From Saccharum officinarum (Eukaryota; Streptophyta; Magnoliopsida; Poales; Poaceae), in NCBI GenBank assembly GCA_020631735.1, contig CM036170.1:72865737-72929736 (forward strand): a stretch of DNA of 64,000 nucleotides, written 5' to 3'. Below, one piece after another: positions 1 through 11,061 of the stretch. Below the pieces are notes generated by a model, which saw nothing but the letters and a program-made list of their open reading frames with translations, did no database searches and had not been told where the DNA came from. How positions within the stretch are numbered: the first letter of the stretch is position 1; the number at the start of each line of letters is the position of its first letter. A program made the translations under genes and the position numbers.

Positions 1-1580
1 CAACAGTCGAGATGCCAGCCCCGCCCCCAGGGTCGATTCTGGCTGTAATCGATCTTACCGTCGACGACCCTCCTTCCGACAAGGGGAAGCAGAAGGCAGA
101 TGTAAAGATGGTTGATGCCCCGGATTGGCCCGGTACTTCCATGACATTGGGGGACGACTTGGTCGAGGTGTCTGCTAGGTGGCCCGATTTCGTAGGGCTG
201 GCGCTTGCATGGGCGAAGGAGGAGCTCCCGCGCTAGGGTTGGTCGACCCTCGAGTTCAGGGATGCGTCTAACCCCAGCACTGAGCCCTTCTTCGCCCTTT
301 ACGACAAGGACGAAGTGCAGCACTAGGAGTTCATCGAGGGACTCCGTAAGCACTCCATGCAGTCTCTGTGAATGGTCGCGGATACCTTGATGCGGGGTAT
401 GTCAGAGGCCTTTGAGGTGAGCCAGGTCCGTTTGTCTTTTCTTGCGTTTTATCCCCCCTTTCTCCTTGGTTCTGATCTTAGGTTTAACTATGGTCAGGAA
501 CTCAAGGAGTGTTCTCGCCGCAAGTCACTCTTCATTCATCATGAGAGTGGTGTATAGGCGGCGCTTGCTCGTCAACAGGCTCTAGTCGAGGAAGCCAATA
601 AGCGGCTATCCACGAAGAGCACCGAAGTGGACGAGCTCCGCGTCGTCCATGCAGCGGTTAGGGAGGAGGTGGCGCAGGCTTGGGAAGCTGAGGCCAAGGC
701 ACGTGAAGATGTGGCCAAGGCCCGAGAGGAGGCGGCCAAGGCCCGTGAGGACCTCGCGCCGCTGCTGGCGCGCATGAAGGAGCTCGAGGAGGACGTCACT
801 TTAGTCAGCGGTCAGCGTGATGCCCTTAACGTCTAGATCAGGATGGCGTCCGCTCACATTGGGACCTTGGAGAACGAGGTCGCGACATTGAAGGGGACGG
901 TCCGAGAGAGGGACGAGGCTCTCTCGGGCACCGGTCGGGAGATCGAGACGCTGAGGGCGACGGTCCGTGACAAGGACGAGGCTCTTCGGACGGTGGAGAA
1001 GGCGCGCGAGGAGTTGCGTGATGAGGTTGTGGGTTTGTAGACCCATGCTGAGGTGAGACTTTTATCGTGTTTTGACTTTGGTCTCGAGGTCCCAAGTCTT
1101 TTTTAACTTGGTGTTTGTGTTTCAGAGCTAGAGAAGCAGCGACACACGGCCCAGTCGACGGCTACCTCGTTCCAGAACCTCTTTGAGGCCGAGGCTGGAC
1201 AGACTCAACTGCTCCAGGGTGTGATCACCTCGGTGTGCAATGGCCAGGGGGTCGAGCCCGATGCCGATACCGATACTGAGGAGGATGCGCCAGGGAACTC
1301 GTTTGTTCGCCAGATGGCGACGCTGGGTTACCTCGTCCGTGAGAAGATACGAGGCGGGCTACATCATGGCGTGAAGAGGGCCATGGCGGTCATCCGGTCT
1401 GGGTTTGAGTATGACATGGGCCTTATCGTTGATGGCTTCATTATGGATCTAGACCGAACTGACGAGGAAAACAAAGCAGCCTGCCTGGATTTGATCGAGG
1501 CCGCGGAGGAGCCTAGGGGTCGCCTTGCGAAGCTATTCGAGATCGAGGTGGTCCTGCCTGCCAATGACGAGGGCCTATAA
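1..1580 (+). pseudogene. Degraded antisense ORF of the Tat-type element (putative gypsy-type transposon protein)
   Basis: Plus-strand open segments at 12-236, 372-427, 627-1040 and 1221-1580 resemble the C-terminal half of the plant 'putative gypsy-type transposon' proteins. There is an acidic/Pro-rich start, a long Glu/Lys/Arg/Ala coiled coil (about 600-1040) and a C-terminal helical part ending at 1580. GT..AG introns fit at about 428-480 and about 1053-1124; both end in good acceptors (TCTTAG and TGTTTCAG). In-frame TAG/TGA codons at about 233, 324 and 369 sit where Trp or Arg is expected, so this copy is broken. It runs opposite to pol. AT-rich sequence with poly(A)-signal-like stretches follows at 1660-1690. 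The family match is from memory of the family, not a search. Confidence 0.6.
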
Positions 1581-1750
1581 GCCAAACCTAGGCATGAAGG
1601 CCCATGTAATAGGGTAGTTAGTACTCGTGTCTTGCGCTGTGATGGCCTTAGAGGCCCTGAAATATTAATATGTAAATGTATACTAAATGTTCATTTTTGT
1701 TCGAGTCTTTTCTTCCCCTTCTTGCTTGAATTGTATTCTTGCATGTTTTT

Positions 1751-2090
1751 CTTAGCGCGCGGTTGCACCCCTTGCGCGTGAGAGAGCGAGTGGAGGTACC
1801 GTAGCCTCAGAGGCATAGGCGATCTCACGGCTTGACAACCCTCAAACCTTAGGGTGCGCTTGCGGCCTCGTGGATTATGTAAGAACTTGATTCGAAACAT
1901 GTGGGAACGTTAGACGTGGGCTTTTTCAAAATCGTAAACTTTTATTAGGTTAACTTAGCGCGTGGTTGTAACCCTTGGCGTGGGGGAGTGAGTGGAGGTA
2001 CCATAGCTCGGAGGCGTAGGCGATCTCACGGCTCGACAGCCCTCGAACCTTAGGGTGCGCTTGCGGCCTCGTCGACTTATGTAAAAGTTC
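1751..2090. repeat. Two ~140-bp direct repeats 203 bp apart in the 3' spacer
   Basis: The blocks 1751-1890 and 1954-2090 are about 85-90% alike. Both start with CTTAGCGCG and share GAGTGGAGGTACC, AGGCGATCTCACGGCT and AACCTTAGGGTGCGCTTGCG. They lie between the antisense ORF and the end of integrase, in the spacer upstream of the missing 3' LTR. The function is unknown; tandem blocks here are common in Tat-lineage spacers. Confidence 0.85.
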
Positions 2091-2279
2091 TCTTGTTTTT
2101 TTGAAGAAATACGAGTTTTTTGGGGACACAGGGGGTTCCCCCTTGTAGCCCCCGAGGAAGGTTCGACTCTAAGAAAATAAGGTCGATCCTTCCTGTTTTT
2201 TATGAAAGAATGCTTTGAACACCGATGCATTCTTTATTCTATCATGGAATTGCGAAACAATTTACAGAGCCTCGAGGCT

Positions 2280-3263
2280 TTAGGGAAAAAAGCGATATAG
2301 CTGTTCGATGTTCCATGCATTGGTGAAGATTTTGCCTTTCTCATTCGAAAGTTTGTAGGTGCTAGGCTTCAATACTTCTGCGATGATGTACGGCCCTTCC
2401 CATGGCGGAGTAAGCTTGTGTCGTCCCTTATTGTTCTGGCTTCGCCGGAGCACTAGGTCACCGACATTGAGGTCCCGTCTGCGGACATGTTTGTCGTGGT
2501 AGCGTTGAAGACTTTGCTAATACCTTGCAGAGTGTAACAGAGCCACATCGCGAGCTTCCTCAAGCTGGTCGAGGGCGTTTTCTCTTGTGGCGTCAATGTT
2601 TTGCTCGTTGTAGGCTTTTAGCCTCGGGGATCCATATTCTACCTCGGTTGGGAGCATAGCCTCAAATCCGTAGACTAAGAAGAACAAAGTGAACCCTGTG
2701 GCTCGACTCGACGTCATTCTTAGGCTCCATAGGATCGAGGAGAGCTCGACGGTCCATTTTTTGTCGTGTTTGTTTAATTTGTCGAAAATTCTCGGCTTTA
2801 GGCCTTGTAGAACCATGTCGTTGGCATGTTCTACTTGGCCATTTGTTTTTGGATGAGCTACGGCTGACCAGAGCACATGGATGTGATGGTTGTCGCAGAA
2901 ATCTAGAAACTTTTTGCCGGTAAATTGGGTGCCATTGTCCGTGATGATGCAGTTAGGAACCCCAAAGCGGTGGACGATGTCGGTGAAGAATAGCACAGCT
3001 TGCTCAGACCTGATGCTGATGATAGGACATGCCTCGATCCACTTGGAAAACTTATCAATGGTGACGAGGAGGCGGGTGAAGCCACTAGTTGTCCTTTTCA
3101 AAGGTCCGACCAAGTCAAGCCCCCAAACGGCGAACGGCCATATGATGGGAATCATTTGCAGGGCGTGAGCTGGAAGGTAGGTTTGCCTTACATAGTACTG
3201 GCATCCTTCGCAGGAGCGTACTAGCTTAATAGCATCGGAGACCGCGATTGTCCAGTAGAAACC
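2280..3263 (-). pseudogene. Integrase of the Tat-type element, broken by TAG and TAA
   Basis: In one minus-strand frame the sequence contains the Cys pair of the HHCC zinc finger (CEGCQYYVRQ, near 3190) and the core domain with catalytic Asp in VWGLDLVGP, Asp in ITDNGTQFTG and Glu in TNGQVEHAND. The C-terminal GPY/F-like module (WEGPYIIAEV) ends with a TAA at 2280-2282. A TAG at 2517-2519 cuts the C-terminal 78 codons. A TAA at 3264-3266 separates integrase from RNase H. Both replace positions where Gln is usual (CAG/CAA to TAG/TAA). The reading frame is otherwise continuous with the RNase H and RT upstream, showing a single former polyprotein. Confidence 0.9.
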
Positions 3264-3266
3264 TTA

Positions 3267-4355
3267 TCGGAATGCGTTTCCAACGAGGGTTCGAGGTGCC
3301 ACGTGATGACCGCAAGCCCCCGAGTGTAGATCTTTGAGCAGGTTCTTGCCTTCCTCATTTGTGATACAACGTTGTAGGATGCCCGTAGGGCTGCATTGAT
3401 AAAGCTCTTTGTTGTCGCCAAATATCACAAAGGTCTTGGTCCGGCAAGCGATCCGTCGAGCCTCGGTCTTATCCAAGGGGAGGTCCCCTCGAGTGAGATG
3501 GTTGAGGTACGGAACACACCAGTCGGGCTCGAGGTTGGCTGGTGGGGTTGAGCCTTCCACCTGCATGACTTCAGTCCTAGTCGAGGGAGCTTCTGCCTCA
3601 GGTGGGGGATCAAGTGATGGACCGTCGGCTCCCTCGTCTGCCCTGGTGTTTACGGACGGTTGATGGAGATCCCTTGTGAAAACATCAGGTGGAACTGTGG
3701 CTCGACTAGAAGCGATTTTTGCGAGTTCATCGGCAGCTTCATTATATCTGCGTGCAACATGGTTGAGCTCGAGGCCGTGAAACTTGTCCTCAAGGCGCCG
3801 TACCTCCTCATAGTAGGCTTCCATCTTGGGGTCACGACAGCTTGAGCTCTTCATGACCTGGTCGATCACGAGCTAGGATTCACCACGAACATCGAGGTGT
3901 CGGACCCCTAGTTCGATGGCGATGCGTAGGCCCGCAACGAGTGCCTCGTACTCGGTGACGTTGTTGGAGGCAGCAAAATGAAGCCGGATTACATAGCGCA
4001 TGTGGACTCTGAGGGGTGAGATGAAGAGCAAGCCCGCGCCTGCTCCTGTTTTCATCAGCGACCCATCGAAGTACATGGTCCAAAGCTCGTCCTAGAGCTG
4101 AACCGGAGAAAGTTGAGTGTCGGTCCACTCCGCTAGAAAATCTACCAGCACCTAGGATTTGATGGCTTTGCGTGGTGCATAAGAGAGGGTCTCACCCATG
4201 AGCTCAACCATCCACTTTGCTATTCTACCCGAGGCTTCTCAGTTCTGGGCTATCTCTCCTAGGGGAAAAGAAGACACCACGGTCACCGGGTGGCCCTCGA
4301 AGTAGTGACGAAGTTTGCGCCGCGTCAAGACGATGGCGTACAACAGCTTCTGGAT
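3267..4355 (-). pseudogene. RNase H and linker of the Tat-type pol, with five in-frame stops
   Basis: The same frame as RT and integrase reads through the RT connection region (RRKLRHYFEGHPV near 4310) and into an RNase H. The RNase H has MYFDGSLMKTGAGAG (first catalytic Asp), NVTEYEALVAGLRIA (catalytic Glu) and NHVARRYNEAADELAK (3' end of the domain). In-frame stops lie at 4356-4358 (TAA), 4239-4241 (TGA), 4152-4154 (TAG), 4092-4094 (TAG) and 3873-3875 (TAG). Each can be derived from CAA, CGA or CAG by one C-to-T change, and the surrounding residues fit Gln or Arg from family knowledge. Confidence 0.85.
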
Positions 4356-4358
4356 TTA

Positions 4359-5516
4359 CGGGTAGCGAACCTTGGTTTTCGAGAGCACCTCACTGATGAA
4401 GTAGACTGGCCTCTGAACGAGCAAGGTATGTCCTTCCTCTGCCCTCTCGACAACTAAGACTGCGCTGACCACTTGTGTCGTTGTGGCGACGTAAAACAGG
4501 AGGGGTTCCCCTATGGCCGGAGGGACGAGGATCGGAGAGTTGGACAACGTAGCTTTGAGCTTCGTAAGGGCTTCTTCTACCTCGAGGGTCCATGAAAAGT
4601 GTTCCGATTTCTTTAGGAGACGATACAGTGGGAGTGCCTTTTCGTCGAGGCGTGAAATGAAGTGACTAAGGGCCGTGAGGCAGCCTGTGACCCTCTGTAC
4701 GCCCTTTAGATCATGGATAGGGCCCATTTTGGTTATCGCTATGATTTTTTCTAGGTTAGCTTTGATGCCACGTTCGAAAACGATGAACCCTAAGAGCATG
4801 CCTCGAGGGACACCGAAGACGCACTTCTCAGGGTTGAGCTTAATGCTTTTTGCCTTAAGGCATTTGAACGCAACGTCGAGGTCGTTTACCAAATTACTGA
4901 CCCTCTTGGTTTTGACAACGATGTCGTCAACGTAAGCCTCGACAGTTGGTCCAATGTGTTCCCTAAAAACGCGTTGCATGCATCGCTGGTACGTAGCCCC
5001 CGCGTTCCAGAGACCGAAGGGCATAATAACGTAGCAATACATGCCGAACAGGGTGATGAATGAAGTCACGAGCTGGTCGGACTCCTTTATTTTGATCTGG
5101 TGGTAGCCAGAATATGCATCTAGGAATGACAGAGTTTCACATCCCGCAGTAGAATAAACAATTTGATCAATGCGTGGTAAAGGAAAAGAAACTTTCGGAC
5201 ATGCTTTATTCAAACTAGTATAGTCTACACACATCCTCCACTTTCCATTCTTTTTCTTAACTAATACAGGATTAGCCAACCACTTGGGATGATGAACCTC
5301 CTTGATGAATCCGGCCTCCAACAGCTTGTGGACCTCCTCGTTGATGACCTTGCGCTTCTCCTCGTCGAAGCGGCGCAAGCGTTGTTTCACTGGTTTGGAG
5401 CCGGCTCGGATCTCCAAGGCATGCTCGGTGACTTCCCTAGGTATGCCCGGCATATTCGAGGGACTCCACGCAAATATGTTGATGTTTGCGTGGAGAAAGT
5501 CGACGAGCACTGCTTT
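4359..5516 (-). pseudogene. Reverse transcriptase of the Tat-type element
   Basis: An open stretch of about 386 codons carries the RT core: KPVKQRLRRFDEEKRKVI at the N terminus, NPVLVKKKNGKWRMCVDY, FLDAYSGYHQIKI (first catalytic Asp), MPFGLWNAGATYQRCM and the YVDDIVVKT box with the catalytic Asp pair, then the thumb and a connection domain ending KTKVRYP. It is bounded by a TAG at 5517-5519 and a TAA at 4356-4358, both in frame with its neighbours, so the domain itself is intact but isolated. It is part of a former gag-pol polyprotein, not a stand-alone gene. Confidence 0.92.
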
Positions 5517-5519
5517 CTA

Positions 5520-6302
5520 TTTGGGATCGAGGGTGACGCTGACGTTCAATGCCTTTCCGTTCGGGTTGGTGGGATCGAGAGGTACAGGTTTGACGTCTTC
5601 CGTGGGCTCGAAGTTGCCGGCATGGCGCTTGGGGTCGGGGACCTCTTTGGCCAAACCATCGAGGTTTGCCGCTAAGGTTGCTAACTCTAGGATGGATTCC
5701 CCGTGCTCGACGCATTCCACGTCGCACTCGTAGGCGTGCTCATAGGAGGGCCCGACAGTGATGACACCATTGGGGCCCGACATTTTGAGCTTGAGGTAGG
5801 TGTAGTTAGGGACCACCATGAACCGGGCATAGCAGGGGCGCCCAAGAATGGCGTGGTATGTCCCATGAAATCCAACCACCTCAAAAGTGAGAGTTTCCTT
5901 CCTGAAGTTGGTGGGAGTACCGAAACAGACAGGCAGGTCGACCCGCCTGACGGGCTTTGCTCGTTTCCCTGACACGACTCCATGGAAGCCCCTGAAACTA
6001 GGTCGGAGGTGCATCCTTGTGATTCCTAGAAGGTCGAGGGTCTGGACATAAATGATGTTAAGACTACTGCCTCCGTCCATGAGCACCTTGGTGAGGCGTG
6101 TGTTGGCGATGATGGGATCGACGACGAGTGGGTAGACCCTAGGATTGGGGACATAGTCTGGGTAGTCATCACGGTCGAAAGTGATGGCCACCTCGGACCA
6201 GTCAAGGAAGAGGGGGGTCACGAGTGGCACAGAGAAGACCTCTCGACGTTCCTGTTTGCGCTGCCATGTTGACAGGCGCGTCGAGGGTCCTCCGTATATC
6301 AT
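5520..6302 (-). pseudogene. Aspartic protease region of the Tat-type element
   Basis: In frame with RT. It contains KVLMDGGSSLNIIYVQT, the protease active-site motif in the DGGS form typical of this lineage, followed by ILGRPCYARFM and a linker to RT. Upstream, the frame enters from gag through an apparent one-base loss near 6305-6315: the gag-like frame reads to HDC and then shifts into MIYGGPSTRLS. Downstream it ends in TAG (5517-5519) just before the RT. Confidence 0.85.
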
Positions 6303-6309
6303 GAACAGT

Positions 6310-8396
6310 CATGAATCTCGAGAAACCCTTCGTCCTTGTTGTCTTCCTTAGGATCCTTCTTCTTGTCATCTTTCTTGATGCATAGGCTTTCAAAGTACCT
6401 CCGGAGCATGTGGCAGTCCTCGAGGTTGTGGTTCGTGGGCCCTTTGTGGTAGGGACACGGTTCTTTGAGCATTTTGTCGAAAATTCCCCCGCCGGGGGTC
6501 CTTGAGGTTTCTTACGGTCAGCAGCGGCGACAAGGTCGTCGGCCGGGGCCTCTTGTTTGCCCTGCTGATTTTTCTTCTTCTTGTTGTTGTTCCTCTTCGA
6601 GCCTCGGCTAGAGCTCACATGATCCTCTTCCTTGCGCTTCCCTTTGTCCTGGTCGCTGCCAAAGATGGCACCAACTGCCTCCTCGCCGGTGGCGAAGTTG
6701 ATGATAATGTCCATCAAACAGTTGGCAGTGATAGGAGTGTTGTGGCCCAGCTCTCAGACCAACTCTTTACAGGTGGTACCAGAGAGGAAGGCCATGATGA
6801 CGTCAGAGTCGGTGATGTTGGGAAGCTCGGTGCGCTGTTTGGAGAAACGCCGGATGTAGTCCCGGAGGGACTCGCCCGGCTTTTGTTTGCAGCTTCGGAG
6901 GTCTCATGAGTTACCAGGACGCATGTAGGTCCCTTTGAAGTTTTCCTCGAACACTCTCACCAGGTCACTCCAGTCATGGATCTGTCAAGGTGGGAGGTCC
7001 TCGAGCCAGGCTCGGGCAGTGTCCGATAGGAACAGGGGAAGTTGTCGAATGATGACTTGATCATCGGTAGCCCCACCCAGCTGGCAAGCCAAGCGGAAGT
7101 CGACGAGCCAAAGTTTGGGTTTGGTTTCGCCGTTATACTTGGTAAGCGTCGTGGGGGCGGAATCGAGCCAAAAGTAGTGTTTCGCGAATGGCCTTGCTAA
7201 AGACCCGAGGGCCTGGTGGCTCGGGTGAAGGGCTTCGATCCTCCGAGCCATCGTAGCATCCTCCCCTATGCTCGTGGTAGCCTCGAGCTGCACCGTCACC
7301 ACTCTTATGCCTCCGACACTCGTTGATGTTGTCACGGGCATCTCGAGGTTCACGGTTGTCGATGATGCGTTCACGGACTAAGGCCGCCTTGTTCTGCTGT
7401 GGGGCATGCTCGGGATGAACCGAGGCCTCTCTCTCCTGTCAGGAGGGCTCCGCAGGCTGCTCCAAGGCAAGCTCGTGTCGCCTCGAGGCGGAACTCTCGA
7501 CCTACTGCATGGCAGCGGTCTCGAGGAGTCCTCGGATTTCATCGTGGGCCCGACGGGCCTCGAGGTTCGATGGCTCGGGCATGTTACGAAGGAGCATGGC
7601 GGCTGCGATAGCCAACAACATTCTGGCTGGCTCGGTCGAAGACCGGGGGCTCACCTGCCCGATCCTCGACAATGCGATGATTGACGTCGTGAGCTCTCTC
7701 TCGAGCTCCTCTGTCGTGTGCGCATGCCACGCGCTCGTGCTCAAGGGTTTGTTGAAGTAGACATAGATTTTCTCGTTCCTCGTCGAGCCTATCCTGCAAT
7801 TCACGGATTTGCTCGAGTTGCATTCCTTGGTCCGCAAGGAATTGAGCCTCATCCCGTGCAGCAGGGGGCTCGACCTGAGGTGGCATGGCGTTCCTTCCTC
7901 CAACGGCTGCCTCATCCTCCGAATCCGACGCGATAGCTCCATCGATATTGAAGCACTCGCGAGTCGAGTCGTAGGTGTCATCAGCAGAGTCAGAGTTTGG
8001 AGTGCTGAAATAGTAGTATAACGGGTGCATGTGAGGTCGTACGTCTCTGAGGTCATGACGACAAAAGGTAGTCGCACGGAGCTCCGTATCCGGGGTCTCC
8101 ATGGAGTCCAGGTACTCGGAAGCTGGCGTGGACGCGACGAGGTCGAGGGTGGAACGTAGATGGTGTCCGGGGAGTTCCTCATAAGCACTCATGCTGGTGC
8201 TTACAAAAGAAGCATACGCCCGGGCAACCGAGTCCAGTCCATACGGGAATGCCGGTGAGGGCGTGGTTCCCGGTACTAGAGCAATCGAACTGGCTGGTGG
8301 CGGTGCCGCATCGGGTGGTGGAGCGACGGGACACCCCATCGACATCTTACCCTCAGCCAAGCTCATCCTACACAGATCCTCAATAAGGAATTCCAT
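6310..8396 (-). pseudogene. gag of the Tat-type element, several breaks
   Basis: The N-terminal part starts at 8396 (MEFLIEDLCRMSLAEGK) and is rich in Pro/Ala then Glu/Arg coiled coil to about 7584. The capsid-like core (LDSAPTTLTKYNGETKPK, WLVDFRLACQ, DTARAWLEDLPP) is at 7374-6985. The core continues past TGA stops at 6985-6987, 6904-6906 and 6754-6756 (Arg/Trp positions) into DYIRRF-type sequence and a basic Asn/Lys stretch. A frame change near 6490 leads to a CPYHKGPTNHNLEDC zinc-finger-like tail at about 6430. The stops and shifts make it non-functional. The boundary between the N-terminal part and the core near 7400-7580 is unclear in frame. Confidence 0.8.
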
Positions 8397-8717
8397 GTCG
8401 GCGTCTGGCTGAGAGGCGCCGGATTAGGGAATACCATCACTCTCCACGAGGTGATGACGGCGGTTGCGCTGGGCACACCGTCGCCCGGCGGCGCGTGCCT
8501 AACGAGAGCGACGGTACCGACGCAGCGCTCCCCCAGGCTAGGAGAGCTCGTGGTCGCCGTTGGTCGGGTGCCTGGGCGGGAGGAGGACCATGTCGTAGCC
8601 GTGGCCAAGAGACATGAACTCCAAGCTCCCAAACCAGATCACCGTGGCCAACGGGAGTGGATGTTCGGGGTCAGCCATCCAGAAGAATGGCAGGAAAACG
8701 ATGTTGGCACGCAGCGT

Positions 8718-8735
8718 CCCCTACCTGGCGCGCCA
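8718..8735 (-). other. Primer binding site of the Tat-type element
   Basis: On the minus strand TGGCGCGCCAGGTAGGGG starts two bases after the LTR end. The leading TGG is complementary to a tRNA CCA end, as required for the minus-strand primer. It is not the initiator-Met type; which tRNA it matches was not checked. Confidence 0.8.
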
Positions 8736-8737
8736 AC

Positions 8738-9750
8738 TGACGGCGTCTGGTCCCATGAGGGTCCTAAGCCAACGAGTGAATTAGTGCTGCGTGTCCCTAA
8801 TCTGGATGGTGATGCAAGGAGAGTATACGGGGGTTTATCCTGGTTCGGGCAAAAAAAGGCCCTACGTCCAGCGGGGGGAAGTATTGTATTTCCTTGCACC
8901 TAAGTGCTTGTGTAGGGGTTACAAGCTGTGAGAGATGGAGCCAATCCCAGGTCTCGGAGAGAAAAAGTGAGAGTACAAAGAAGATTGCTTAAGATGTTGA
9001 TCTTCTACGGTGGGATGGTGACTGGTTTTTTCTTTTTCCTTCCCCTTTCGTAGAGTCCCCTGCCTGCCCTTTTATAGGGTCAAGAGGAGGCAGAGACGCC
9101 AGGGGATGCCTTAGAAGTGAAGTTTTGTCGAGCGCTGTGGAGGCCGCTGTAGCGACGTGCTCCGAGAATGGCCGGCCATCCTCGGATACCATGGTGACGT
9201 AGAGGATGAGACGGTGAAAAGCCCCCGGATCTTGTGGCATGCAGGCCTTGCTTCTTTGTTGACCAGCGGTTGGTCGAGGCCGGGTCGAGGACGGGTCGAG
9301 GTGGGTCGATGGGGAATGGATAAGGCCGAGTCCCGGGAATTTCGGGGTATGATACTCATCGTATTCTCCCTCGAGGGGGATCAGTGGCGGAATAGTGCTC
9401 GGCATGGCGTGTACAGTGACAGGTTTTCAGTGCCCATCCCAGGATGGGCAGTAAAAAGTGAGATTTGACACTGGTACTGCTTTCATGCCGGTTATCGCTG
9501 TAGCCATAGGGGTAGGAAGTGGTTGGCGGTTGCATTAAATATTTTGACTTTTGTCTCAGAGTTGGTGAGTGAGGTAGGTCGACCGGCTCGACCCAGGATC
9601 GTGCGAGTCGGAGAATTCTCAGTGGTCGAGGCGTTCCGTTCGTTGTTTCGGCTCGTTCCGTCTTCGTGGGCGGAGCCTTTGACATAATTTTCTTAGGGAC
9701 TTATCTTTCTTTATCGTTGATTGTGGGTACCCTTGTTTAGGTACCCGACA
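8738..9750 (-). repeat. 5' LTR of the Tat-type element (1013 bp)
   Basis: On the minus strand it begins TGTCGGGTACC at 9750 and ends in GCCGTCA at 8738, giving TG..CA ends, and is followed by the primer binding site. The first bases are like those of the LTR fragment at 45346, a different copy of the same broad group. It contains a TATA box near 9070. Confidence 0.88.
9069..9076 (-). promoter_or_regulatory. TATA box of the Tat-type LTR
   Basis: Minus-strand TATAAAAG inside the LTR, about 330 bp from its 3' end, in a local context CCCTATAAAAGGGC. It is the only good TATA in the LTR and is likely the start of the U3/R boundary. Confidence 0.6.
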
Positions 9751-9901
9751 AATTTTTTATTAGTATAAAAAATCTCTTCTGACGTCGCACGAAACCTCCG
9801 ATGTAACATTAAAAAAACTTTTCACCGACTAAACGACTATACTCAAAACGAGCGCCGACGGGTCAACGGCTGTACCCCACCAGACAGCCGGCACCAACTT
9901 A

Positions 9902-10147
9902 GGCCCTGTTTAGTTCCCAGAAAATTTTGTAAAATTTTTCAGATTCTCCGTCACATCGAATCTTTGGACACATGCATGAAACATTAAATATAGATAAAAA
10001 AAATAAAACTAATTACACAGTTTAGACGAAATGGACGAGATGAATATTTTAAGCCTAATTAGACCATGATTGGACAATATTTGCCAAATAACAACGAAAA
10101 GAGCTAGTGCTGTTTTGCAATTTTTTTTTTCATCTAAACCAGCCCTC
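9902..10147. mobile_element. Tourist-like MITE (degraded right end)
   Basis: Starts GGCCCTGTTTAGTTCC after a TTA (9899-9901). It carries the family-typical core GTCACATCGAATCTTTGGAC, GCATGAAACATTAAAT and GACCATGATTGGACAATA, and ends in the eroded inverted end CTAAACCAGCCC. TTA/TAA target duplications and GGCC.. ends are those of PIF/Harbinger Tourist elements. At least six relatives lie in this window. Confidence 0.75.
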
Positions 10148-11061
10148 AGCTTGGCTCGCTTCGCTCCCCGGCGCAGATGGCGGCTCCTTCACCCCAAACG
10201 GCGACAGGCAACCGGTATCGACGAGATGTTCAAGCGCACCGGCGGCCCGGTGCTCAACCGGTGAAGGGTGAGCCCATGTACCCAAGCAACACGCCTTAGG
10301 CGTTCTTCTCTTCGCCCGCTTTGCAGGTCAACTGGTACGATCCTTTCAGACTTCGTCTCTCTTTTCTGCCCAATCTCGTCCTATCATCCCTGCAGCTTAC
10401 ACCGACGTCTACACCAATCAATGGATCTCATCTGCAATGATCTGTTCGGTTTCGCCGTGATCCGATCTTCCCTGGCTTGTTGAATCCATTGACCCATCAC
10501 AGGATCCCCTTCCGCAGATCGGGTTTATAGACGCAGACTGCAGATACGCTAGCCTCATATTAGGAGGCGTCGTTAGATCCTGTAGTGGCCGTGGTTGCTT
10601 GAATAGTTGTCTCTTCGCTATTGGGATTTGTGGCCCTTTTTTTTTAAAAAAAAATGGGACTTGGACGTCAGTATTTTGCGAATGCTAATTGGACGTCACA
10701 TTTAGTCGCACGGTCCCGGACGCCCCTCACTTTGTTTTCACCAGGAAACCTGGCACCTCTCATTTGCAGTCCATATCTGACATTCTGACATATTAGATCT
10801 TCTCTCCTACTACTAGGTGATTCGGGATGCCGAGTTTGCCTGTTTGTGCCTGCCTTTGTTGGTTGACATGCTCACTCTCATCGGAGGAAGAGGAACAAAG
10901 CTGGTATGGCTGCTTCTAGCATTCACTGGATGTTGCAGTAAGATTCTGGGTGTTATCTTGTTCATACTTTTGTTTAGATACACGATTGGATTGATACCTT
11001 ATCTCCAGTGCATCTTATTGTCGCGTCCACTCGTTTATTATAATCATTTAACCAAACATAT
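10148..11061. other. Intergenic stretch without a supported gene
   Basis: Contains a short GC-rich piece (10148-10270) that could start a small Met-Ala-Ala reading frame and a hydrophobic ORF at 10817-11137, but the latter runs into a transposon and has no recognisable domain. Nothing is called. Confidence 0.5.

Larger units (their letters stand above)
1..9750 (-). mobile_element. Ty3/gypsy LTR retrotransposon, Tat/Retand-like, 3' end outside the window
   Basis: Read on the minus strand the order is 5' LTR (9750-8738), primer binding site, gag, protease, reverse transcriptase, RNase H, integrase, then a spacer carrying an ORF on the opposite (plus) strand. This gag-PR-RT-RH-INT order is Ty3/gypsy. 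A long spacer with an antisense ORF between integrase and the 3' LTR is a known trait of Tat-lineage elements such as Grande/Retand. No second LTR is present, so the element continues left of position 1. It is not autonomous: at least eleven in-frame stops and two apparent frameshifts lie in gag-pol. The base following the LTR gives AATTT (9751-9755) as the expected target duplication, which cannot be checked here. Confidence 0.9.
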
